NCBI GenBank assembly: GCA_015039465.1
Contig: MU130497.1
Span: forward strand, 1,248,830 to 1,264,788
Source: Phlegmacium glaucopus
Taxonomy: Eukaryota > Basidiomycota > Agaricomycetes > Agaricales > Cortinariaceae
Reading direction: 5' to 3'
DNA: 15,959 nucleotides
Position 1 is the stretch's first letter, and each line of letters opens with the position of its first letter. Positions 9,219 through 15,959 of this stretch are shown here, piece after piece. The notes under the pieces are model-generated. The model searched no databases, was not told the DNA's origin, and worked only from the letters and a program-made list of their open reading frames with translations. Both the position numbers and the translations under genes were made by a program.

Positions 9219-9762
9219 TCGGATATTGCATGGCAATCTTCAGCCATGTTTCCATCAGCGTCCACATACCCAATCAATTCCTTCTGTTGTCCTCCATATG
9301 ACAACCACAGTTCCTTTGTACCTTTTAAGTAGTGAAAGATTTTCTTGACCACTTCCCAATGGGCACTTCCAGGGCTCTTGGTGAAGCGCGAGACAGTTTG
9401 GATGGCATAGGTAATATCGGGTCATGTACCTAACAATGTGTACATCAAAGTTCCCACAGCTTCGTGATAAGGTATGTTTTGCATTTTGGCAATATCTTCC
9501 GTAGTTGATGGTGACTGAGCTGATGTCAACTTGACGGAGGTATCCATGGGAAGTGAAACGGGTTTGACATCTTCAAGGCCAAATTGGTGTAAGGAAGACT
9601 CAATGTAGGAGCATTGAGAGAGGTGAATGGTACATTTTTCTCGGTTATGGACTATTTCGATGCCTAGGATCCAATGGATTTCACCAAGGTCAGTGATTTT
9701 AATGTGCTTACTGATTTCAGCTTTGAATCTTGTGATTAGATCCAGCGATGTTCCCATGACCG
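9219..9762 (-). pseudogene. Copia pol, RT C-terminal part up to RNase H
   Basis: Minus-strand translation gives VMGTSLDLITRFKAEISKHI, KITDLGEIHWILGIEI, then SYIESSLHQFGLEDVKPVS, PMDTSVKL, YHEAVGTLMYTLLGT, a TGA stop (9422-9424), PDITYAIQTVSRFTKSPG, HYLKGTKEL and YVDADGNMAEDCHAIS. These are canonical copia blocks between the RT active site and RNase H. The stop lies in GT*PDI, where the family has GTRPDI, again CGA to TGA. EDC in place of EDR fits CGC to TGC. The segment is isolated between two inverted copies of the 1.41-kb repeat and forms the spacer of that palindrome. Confidence 0.9.
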
Positions 9763-10732
9763 TTGTCGTGCACCAATACTGATTGGTAGCGTGAGAACAA
9801 AGCTTAAAAGTCGCCATCATGAAAATAAGCGGACTTTGAATTTGCTTACCTATTTTGGAAGCGGCCCTGAATCGCGTTCCTGGTCAACAAAACCATTCAT
9901 TCAACGATAACATCCTCATCGCTCATCATATCCTCAATGTCTTCCACTATGCTATCCATCATTTACACCATTGACATGCTCCTTAACATCTACCATCCAT
10001 TTGTTCCTTGGCTAGCGATTCAACAAAGCGATCACTCTACTATTCGCATTGGTCATCGGCTCGCATTTGATCGCATCTATGGCCCATCATTTCAAGAACG
10101 GCCCGTTTATGGACGCATCAGCCACATCTCCCATTATGTCAAAGGCTTTGTCATCGTTGTTGTGGCTATGGACCCACAAGTCTTCGCTTCAGCTATCTAT
10201 CTTGCCATACCTCGCTCCTGGATCACACTCAGTCCCCTATCCTCACTCATCTACCTCTTATCTTATCATTCACTGCCAAAACCATCATTCACGCGGTACC
10301 TGAAGCCTTCCCACCCTCTTTATGACAATTTAGGAAGTCCAGGAGGATCACGACTAAGCAGGAATTGCAGATGAATCAGCAGCAGAGGATTATTCTCGCA
10401 GAGTGTCAAGTGTTATCAAGGCTGCGCGACATGGGACCATGGGCAAGTAGTGTTTTCTCGGGAACAAGGCTGCGCCTTTCAAGTGTTGACTCAGGATCTT
10501 TCACATTTTTGACATGACCACACACCTATGGAGTCGATATATTTTTGCTATTGGACTATGTACACTGCCTTCTTTTCTTTTCTCTCGCATTTTGACACTT
10601 TACAGATTATTTTACTGTTCCTTTTCTTTTCCATTGTTCTTTTCTTCTCGCAGCTGTCCTCTCTTTATCTTTCTTCCTTTGACAGCGCGTACTTTGTTTC
10701 TTTTTATTGTTTTACATAGCCTCATCCTTAGG

Positions 10733-10740
10733 TATAAATA
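10733..10740 (+). promoter_or_regulatory. TATA box of the right LTR-like copy
   Basis: TATAAATA within AGGTATAAATACTGCTC, conserved with the left copy. It is followed by about 440 bp of the repeat, as expected for the transcribed R-U5 part of an LTR. Confidence 0.45.
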
Positions 10741-10835
10741 CTGCTCTTTTGTACCAGGATAGGTAGTTCAGTTAAATTCATTCTTACCCCCCACTTTCAT
10801 CATCTCAGTGGAATTCCAGTGAATTCCTCCCTCAA

Positions 10836-11035
10836 GTTCGCTTTTTCAGTCCTTTAACTGTCAATCTATCCCCACTGTCAATTACTATAGTCTTGCTGAA
10901 GACTCCCTCTTATTCTTCCTCATCCTCTTCCTTAACCCCTCTGAGTTCGCTTTTTCAGTCCTTTACTGTCAACCCACTGTCAACTGCTATAGTCTTACTG
11001 AAGACTCTTCCTCATTCATCCTCATCCTCCTCACC
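10836..11035 (+). repeat. Tandem duplication inside the LTR-like repeat
   Basis: Two units start at 10836 and 10945 (period 109). Each holds GTTCGCTTTTTCAGTCCTTT, then ACTGTCAA, CTATAGTCTT-R-CTGAAGACT and a CATCCTC-rich end. The left copy has the same arrangement. Confidence 0.75.
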
Positions 11036-11175
11036 TCTACTCTTGCTCCCTACCTCTGTGTGATACAAGTCAAGGTTACACCTTCCCTAAACGAACAACA
11101 GGGAGGCTTTTGACTTAAAGACTAGTCCATTGCTCTCTGGTTGGTGTTTTATAACAACACAAACAACGATTTATA

Positions 11176-12113
11176 CCGTTAGCAATCATCAACATGCATG
11201 AGAACAATCATCAAGATCTTTTCTTTCCTTTGATAAAACACTGCTTGGTCGACTTTGCATTGTAAAAGGCCCAGCTTTGTCATAATTTCAACCAGTTTTT
11301 GGTACCATCTCCATCCTGACTGTTTGAGGCTGTATAAAGTCTTTTTAGCTGACAGACTTTTCCTAGGGATTCCGGATCTGCGTATCCAGGTGGTTGTTGC
11401 ATGTAGATTGTTTCTTGCAAGGTGAGTACTCCATTTAAGTAAGCGCCTTTTATGTCAATCTGATGGATTTTGAGATCCTCAACTGCTGCGATGGCTAGAA
11501 CGGCTTGAATAGACGCCAAGCATGCAACCAGTGCGAAGGTATCAAAGTAGTTGACACCTGGTACTTGCAAGAAGCCTTGGGCAACAAGCCTGGCTTTGTA
11601 GCATACTACGTGACCAGCAGCATCCTTTTTGGCTTGAAATACCCACTTTGAGCCCACTAGGTTTGCATTTGAAGGTGCATTGACTAGTTCCCATGTTCCA
11701 GCTGTTTTTAGTGTTGCTAATTCTTCATAGATTGCTTTTTCCCATAGTGGCCAGTCAGCACGAGATTTTGCCTCTTTCAGTGTTTGGGGTTCCAGCACTT
11801 CCATTTCACTTATTTCGGCAGCTAATGCATATTCTTCATAGAAATTGATCTCCTCCCCTTCAAGTGCGACTTCAGTGGAGTTTTCAGGGTCTCCTGGAGT
11901 AGGTAATTGGATTCTGGTTGCAATTTTTGCTCCTTTAGGTAAGTTTGAAGCAGTACCTTTCCCAGTTAATAGGTCTATGATGCATTGGGTAGGTTTTTGC
12001 ATACATTTTGGGTGAGTTTCAGTATCCAATTGATCTGCATCGGTTTCAGATTGATTTTCTATGAATTTTGGGTCGTTTGAGGGTTCAGTGGTATCGAGAT
12101 TTTGTGTTTTGGT
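11176..12113 (-). pseudogene. Copia pol, RT N-terminal part, 5'-truncated
   Basis: Minus-strand frame contains EISEMEVLEPQTLKEAKS, WPLWEKAIYEELATLKTAG, WELVNAPSNANLVGSKWVFQ, AKKDAAG, YKARLVAQGFLQVPGVNYFD, HQIDIKGAYLNG and YMQQPPGY. It continues, after a one-base loss in an A-run (plus strand 11342-11346), with LKQSGWRWYQKLVEIM and, near the insertion, MHVDD. These are the first RT blocks of Ty1/copia, including the catalytic DD. Gag, protease and integrase are not in the window. The upstream end stops where the inverted-terminus segment starts at 12114, so a 5' truncation or replacement happened there. The stretch encoding M-E-S-I at the apparent ORF start belongs to that segment, not to copia. 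Confidence 0.9.
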
Positions 12114-12120
12114 CAGGTTA

Positions 12121-12204
12121 ATCCATATGGATTCCATAAAATAAAGGGTGGATTCCATGGAATATACAGATGGAATCCATGAAATAGGGATGGATTCCAT
12201 ATGG
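12121..12204. repeat. Left cluster of the TGGAATCCATATGGA palindrome
   Basis: Several copies of ATGGATTCCAT or ATGGAATCCAT in both orientations, with TCCATATGGATTCCAT at one end and ATGGATTCCATATGGA at the other. CAGGTTAAT lies on either side in direct orientation (12114-12122 and 12207-12215). It could fold into a long hairpin. Confidence 0.7.
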
Positions 12205-12446
12205 ACCAGGTTAATATTTTATTTTATTTCATTCAGTTTTTGTTACGGTTTTTTCATGGTAATATTTATATTATTTATTCCATATTATATTAATACTAAT
12301 AACAATCCTATTAAAATAGTAAAATAAAATACAATACCCTGAGGGATTGCTGCCAGTGTGAATAATCATAGCATAAAATAAAATGAAAACCCCAAGTGGG
12401 GAGGAGGGGGGGGGGGTTTGCAATCATCTTTACCTATTAAAATAAA
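12205..12446. other. AT-rich stretch with a G-run, no gene
   Basis: Mainly A/T with repeated AAATAAAATGAAAA. CCCCAAGTGGGG runs into an 11-base G run at 12406-12416. Nothing codes here. Confidence 0.6.
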
Positions 12447-13040
12447 ATGAAAAGTGCCGGCTGGGGGGTTGTGGTCAGAGTTGTTGTCGTTGTACATGCC
12501 ATTCATTGTCATTGGTGGTTGTACGCATCACTCATCATCGTTGGACGTGTCATTGGTGGTTTTTGTTGTGGTTATACACATTGTATGTGTGGTTTGCGGT
12601 TGTACGTCGTTGTACGCATTGTATGTGTCATTTGTCGTACATTGTTTGTTGTTTGTTCTACGTCATGCCTGGTTTGTCATACCTGGTTTGTTGTGCCTGG
12701 TACATCGTGCGTCGTACATTGTTTGTGGTTTGTGGGTGGTTTGTTGTACCTGGTTTGTTGTATGTTGTACCTGGTTTGTTGTTCATTGTTCGTATGTCAT
12801 ACATCATACCTGGTTTGTTGTTTGTTGTTTGTATGTTGTACCTGGTTTGTTGTTTGTTGTTTGTACATTGTACATTGTACCTGGTTCATCATTTGTTGTA
12901 TGTTGTGCATTGTACCTTGTTTGTGGTTTGTGGTTTGTGGGTGGTTTGTTGTACCTGGTTCGTGGTTCATGGTTCTGGTTTGTGGTTTGTGTTCGTTGTT
13001 ATTGTATGTTGTACATCACCTATTGTAATGTGTAAGTAGT
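12447..13040 (+). repeat. Degenerate GTT/TGT-rich minisatellite
   Basis: Built from drifting copies of TGTTGTACCTGGTTTGT, GTTTGTGGTTTG and CATTGTATGT. It is open in all three plus frames for nearly 600 bases, giving Cys/Val/Trp-rich strings. That is expected of a short-period repeat lacking A-rich stop codons and is not evidence of a protein. Confidence 0.8.
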
Positions 13041-13330
13041 GAAATAGATTGGAATAAAAAAAAACCCCCCCTGATGAGGGGGGGATACCGTTGTTATGCA
13101 TTTGTTGATGTTCTTGTTTGTCTTTGTCATTGTTTGTGTTGGTTTGTGTTGGTTTGTGTTCTTTTGTGTTATTGTGTTGTATGCCTATTATATCATGTTA
13201 TTAGTGAAATAGAAGAGAAATTTTTTAAAAAAAAACCCCTGTGAGGGGATTACCGTTGTTGTAGTCATCGTCCTCATCGTCCTCATGCTGGGGTTGTCCT
13301 TGTGCTGGGGTTGTCATGTGTTGTTGTTGT
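13041..13330. repeat. A-run/C-run/G-run repeat units followed by GTT-rich text
   Basis: Two units near 13055 and 13213 each show GTGAAATAGA, an A-run, C4-7, a short loop, G4-7 and then TACCGTTGTT. The C-run and G-run can pair. The second unit shares AAATTTTTTAAAAAAAAACC with the minisatellite near 757. The stretch ends with CATCGTCCT and GCTGGGGTTGTC direct repeats. Confidence 0.65.
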
Positions 13331-13395
13331 TTGTTGATGTCCGTCATCTCAGTTGGAATGAGTGAGGGATGGTGGTGGCAATGGTGGGAGATGGT

Positions 13396-13455
13396 AAAGG
13401 TGGTGATGGTGATGGTGATGGTGATGGTGATGGTGACGGTGATGGTGACGGTGGC
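13396..13455 (+). repeat. (GGTGAT)n microsatellite
   Basis: About nine tandem GGTGAT/GGTGAC units. The apparent open frame reading M-V repeats is a by-product. Confidence 0.85.
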
Positions 13456-13548
13456 AAAGCGTATAAGTTACTATAACGGACAGCGTGAAAAAGGCATGTC
13501 ACAAGCTTTGGGCTGTGACAGGTTAATTAGATATTATTTTTCCTAATA

Positions 13549-13615
13549 TGAAAGCCGACATGGCTCAGTGGGCTGGAGCACTGGATAATATTACTAAGGC
13601 TGTCAATTCATGCAG
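13549..13615 (+). ncRNA. tRNA-like sequence, possible SINE head
   Basis: TGGCTCAGTGGG (13561-13572) fits the pol III A-box pattern TRGCNNARYNGG. A D-stem GCTC/GAGC (13563-13566 with 13576-13579) closes around AGTGGGCTG. About 40 bases on, CTGTCAATTCA (13600-13610) is a weak B box. No anticodon stem and no acceptor stem form, so it is not a working tRNA. The body would run into the palindrome cluster downstream. It could be a chance match. Confidence 0.35.
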
Positions 13616-13633
13616 GATGCATATTTATTTTTA

Positions 13634-13800
13634 TGGATCTAGTCCATGGAATCCATATGGAATCTTAGTATGGAGTCCATATGGAATTTTAGTATGGAAT
13701 CCATCATGGATATACCTTAATCCATGTGGAATGATGATGGACTCCCTATGGAATAGATATACCTTGATCATATGGAATCCATATGGATTCCATATAGATT
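13634..13800. repeat. Right cluster of the TGGAATCCATATGGA palindrome
   Basis: Repeated TCCATATGGAAT-CTTAGTATGGA units, then mixed copies ending GGAATCCATATGGATTCC just before GATTAACC. It is inverted with respect to the cluster at 12121-12204. NdeI-like CATATG cores recur. The overlapping plus frame reading W-N-P-Y-G repeats is not a gene. Confidence 0.75.
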
Positions 13801-13806
13801 AACCCG

Positions 13807-14106
13807 GGGAGTGTAAAGACCTCACTCCAAGCAGGAACCGTGGGGCACTGTAAAGACCTCTATTCTTGCCTGATTTTCTCATTGAACTCCAATCTCCAGC
13901 AACAGACTCTGTCAACACATTCCCATCATCAGACTTCCTCCACTCTGTTCATTGATGTTTCTGATGTCTGGGTGCCAGATTGGGGACTGTTTGCATTGAA
14001 TCCAACTAGCAATGACTTTAGGGTGATTGGCCTTGTCAAGATCAGTGTCCTTGTAAGCAGCTGTTAGGGGACACTCATTGTGTCCACCTCTAGTTAGGCT
14101 TAGCAT
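13807..14106 (-). pseudogene. Unnamed fungal protein gene remnant, 3' part
   Basis: Minus-strand translation gives HPKVIASWIQ, SPIWHPDIRN and, after a frame change near 13912, GDWSSMRKSGKN..GLYS. The pattern V..WI-x(n)-P-I, then DW..(L/M)RK.GKNGL, matches a hypothetical protein family I recall as recurrent in agaricomycete genomes, with no assigned function. It pairs with the 15244-14925 segment upstream in the same direction. Downstream it is cut off at the inverted-terminus segment. TGTAAAGACCTC occurs twice (near 13815 and 13849), framing about 20 bases, perhaps the trace of another small insertion. Confidence 0.45.
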
Positions 14107-14324
14107 ACCTTTACTTTCACTATCACTCTACAATCATATCATTGCCACATTCCCCATCCTACCCTTTATGGACATCTCTTTATTGTTGTAGTAGTTGACA
14201 CTTTGCCGATGACATCGTGAGATGTCAGTTTCTATTTTTGTACTTATCACATGCACCCTACCTTCTATTATGTCCTAGCCGTATTTAGTTGTATTGCCTC
14301 ACACACTTGTAGTATATAGGTGTA
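14107..14324. other. Spacer between the MITE and the gene remnant; possible intron
   Basis: No coding blocks on either strand. Read on the minus strand it ends GCTAAGCCTAACTAG just before the 3' coding part. That resembles a fungal branch point and 3' splice site, so it may be intron sequence of the broken gene. A small hairpin, GACATCGTGAGATGTC, lies near 14210. Confidence 0.35.
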
Positions 14325-14922
14325 AGGTGGTTATTGAAGATTAGTGCTTGGAAGTTAGGTTAGTTAACTGGAAAATAACTGCAACCTAACTGCAACCTAA
14401 CTGCAAAGCTAACCTAACTGCAGTTAGGGTTACTCAATTTTGAAAATAAAATAACCAGTTATTTTGCAGTTAACTAACCGTTAACTAACCAATTATGACT
14501 GGTTATAATTGCCCCTATTTTACCCGTTCAAAATGTGCCTAAGAACATCAAAAACACTCAAAATTTGACTGAGTTATTGTCAAATCTCTAAATATTAGTC
14601 AAAATAGTAGATTTTTAAGATTAATTTCATAAATATGTCAATTCTTCACCGAATTAAGCGTTCTTGGGCTCGTTGTAAAGCTACAATAAGTGGAAATAAT
14701 ATTTACTGAGACATATATGGACGGATTTGCCTTATTTTCGCCGAATTTCAGTTTTTCGGTTCTAACTGGTTAGTAACTGCAAATAACTGACTATAACTGG
14801 TTAGTTGCAGTCCAGTTAGGTTATTTTTGGTTCGGGGACGAAGGCTAACTGGTCTCGGTCTCGGTTAGAGCCCCTGGGCACCCAATAACCGGACCTAACC
14901 GGACTATCGAAGATAACCACCT
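14325..14922. mobile_element. 598-bp MITE with AGGTGGTTAT inverted termini
   Basis: The termini are perfect 10-bp inverted repeats, AGGTGGTTAT and ATAACCACCT, flanked by TA on both sides (14323-14324 and 14923-14924). Inside are many copies of CTAACTGCA, GTTAACTAACC and ACTGGTTAGT in both orientations, giving extensive hairpin potential. No coding frame is present. It splits the minus-strand gene remnant right after its L-N-S codons. The TA flanks suggest a Tc1/mariner-type target, though TA could also be read as part of the inverted repeat. Confidence 0.75.
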
Positions 14923-14924
14923 TA

Positions 14925-15244
14925 GAATTCAACTTGATTCCCTTGTTCTTACGTCCTCTAACAGCAGCTGCCACTTCAAAGGCTGCCCACAAACAGACTA
15001 AGTGGGCCCATTCATCACCGAGACTCACTTTCTGCAACATGACAAGTGTGATTTTGAACCACTGTGGTGCAGTGGGATCAGGAATGAATGGGGTGGTAGA
15101 GGAAACTGATTGATTGCTGTTGTGATCAGACAGAGCAGGAGAGGTGGTGGTGGTAGTTGACACAGCCATTGTTGCTGCAGTAGAAGTTGAGGTGGTTGTT
15201 GCATTAGTGGGGTTGGCAGAGGCATGACTCAAAGATGAGCCCAT
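14925..15244 (-). pseudogene. Unnamed fungal protein gene remnant, 5' part
   Basis: A Ser/Thr-rich, low-complexity N-terminal half (HASANPTNATTTSTSTAAT and similar) precedes TAPQWFKITLVMLQKVSLG, DEWAHLVCLWAAFEVAAAV and KNKGIKLNS. The block A-P-x-W-(hydrophobic)..L-G-x-x-W..L...W..FE is the first conserved part of the same unnamed family whose later part lies at 13807-14106. The frame is open from the Met at 15242-15244 and may extend upstream. The MITE interrupts it. The function is unknown. Confidence 0.5.
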
Positions 15245-15959
15245 TGGAATTGAAGGGACAGTGACAGCATCAGAGGTTGTGGCCCTTGGTAGATGTAGTC
15301 TTCTTTACAAGCACGCAACAGTCCTTCTTCAAGAACTTGTTTACACTGGCATCCAGTTTCTTTAGCTCCATTGTACCAACAGCCTCAGTAGTTGGAGCCA
15401 ATCTGCTGGAACAAAATCATTTTCTTGGAGTCTCCCCATCCGAACTGTCTAATACAGACTGGCTGACATTTGAAAGCAGCCATTTATTGGGCTGCCTCAA
15501 TGCCAGGTCCATGGGTCCAGGAGAATCAGGAGACCCAGGCAACAAGTTAGAAAGCGAGGGAATTGGACTTGAATCTACACTGGGCAAAGGACAAGACAGT
15601 TGGACAAACAACTGTTGATATGATTTAAATCTGCATAAGCATAGTTTTGGCAATTTTTATCTATATCAGCATAAATATTAATTAATGCACCAATAACTGG
15701 CTAATACAACTGATAATAGACAAGGGAATCAGAGTTGTTTACCCTACAACTGCTGATTAGACCTATTACTGTGTGACTTAAATGCATATAGTTAATAAGT
15801 GTGGTCAATAGACTATCATTTGTTACACTACAAATTGCATGTCTGGATTAAAAACCAATAAATCCATGAATATCCTTATAGACTTGGCACAGGAAAAGTT
15901 AAATAAACAATATTGGGTTAGCAATGTCATGGGGTGTGATTTTGGAGCAACAGAATATT
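15245..15959. other. No supported gene; AT-rich toward the end
   Basis: Between 15245 and 15650 there are short frames on both strands with ordinary composition. A minus frame near 15280-15390 reads MELKKLDASVNKFLKKDCC and could be an upstream exon of the gene remnant or a separate fragment. I could not place it. From 15650 the text is AT-rich without structure. Confidence 0.4.

Larger units (their letters stand above)
9763..11175 (+). mobile_element. LTR-like repeat of 1,413 bp, right copy
   Basis: An inverted copy of 7805-9218, of practically equal length. It is inserted in the copia RT just after the V-D-D-C codons (minus strand). CCG lies at both edges (9760-9762 and 11176-11178). A five-base duplication ACCGT is also possible if the repeat starts TGTCGTG at 9764. 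It contains a TATA box (10733-10740), pyrimidine-rich text after it, and a tandem duplication at 10836-11035. A plus frame at 9937-10374 (145 codons) matches the left copy's frame and shows no known domain. This copy keeps more CpGs than the left one. Confidence 0.75.
12114..13806. mobile_element. Segment with short inverted termini, palindrome clusters and minisatellites; possible composite non-autonomous element
   Basis: The termini are CAGGTTAATC (12114-12123) and, read from the right end, CGGGTTAATC (13797-13806). Both are followed inward by ATATGGAWTCCAT-type text. It separates the truncated copia from an unrelated gene remnant. No transposase and no clear target duplication are visible. 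CAGGTTAAT also occurs at 12207-12215 and 13519-13527, so smaller boundaries are possible. This is therefore a tentative unit. Confidence 0.4.

Noticed and set aside
10514..10762. Hydrophobic plus frames of 63-82 codons before the TATA box
   Set aside because: Pyrimidine-rich U3-type sequence of the LTR-like repeat gives Phe/Leu/Ser strings; the signal is compositional.
12447..13039. Three overlapping plus-strand open frames of 177-193 codons rich in Cys, Val and Trp
   Set aside because: They come from a degenerate TGT/GTT minisatellite open in every plus frame; the strings are repetitive with no domain or codon signal.
13316..13546. Plus frame with M-V-M-V repeats
   Set aside because: Translation of the GGTGAT microsatellite.
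13548..13802. Plus frame with W-N-P-Y-G repeats
   Set aside because: Translation of the palindromic TGGAATCCATATGG array.

Overview
This window is fungal, most probably agaricomycete (basidiomycete), transposon-packed DNA. The evidence is a tyrosine-recombinase retrotransposon and a Ty1/copia element of the types common in mushroom genomes, AT-rich spacers and degenerate (GTT)n-like minisatellites. There are no operons or ribosome binding sites. I see no intact host gene. Almost every open frame is a remnant of a mobile element or a frame shadow.

Layout. (1) 33-6486: a DIRS/Ngaro-like tyrosine-recombinase (YR) retrotransposon on the minus strand. It has a CCHC-type gag, a reverse transcriptase (RT) with YIDD, an RNase H and a YR. 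It is flanked by 370-bp direct terminal repeats. The left repeat is split by a 1,204-bp TIR element (186-1389) with a TA target duplication. The coding frames are decayed. (2) 6812-6993: the N-terminal HTH of a transposase, cut by a copia LTR. (3) 6994-12113: a Ty1/copia element on the minus strand, with 3' LTR, polypurine tract and RNase H/RT pieces, lacking its 5' part. It is broken by two copies of one ~1.41-kb LTR-like repeat (7805-9218 and 9763-11175) in opposite orientation, which together form a 3.4-kb interrupted palindrome. (4) 12114-13806: a segment bounded by short inverted termini, holding minisatellites, clusters of a TGGAATCCATATGGA palindrome and a tRNA-like pol III A box. (5) 13807-15244: a minus-strand remnant of an unnamed fungal protein gene, interrupted by a 598-bp MITE (14325-14922). 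(6) 15245-15959: AT-rich DNA with no supported gene.

Two themes tie the window together. One is nesting: insertions sit inside insertions, and several have readable target duplications. The other is CpG decay. Most premature stops are TGA where the families carry Arg (CGA), the catalytic HxxR of the recombinase is HxxQ (CAA for CGA), and 7 of 8 differences between the two terminal repeats are CpG transitions. This suggests cytosine-methylated, silenced heterochromatin. All family assignments come from remembered motifs; no database search was possible.
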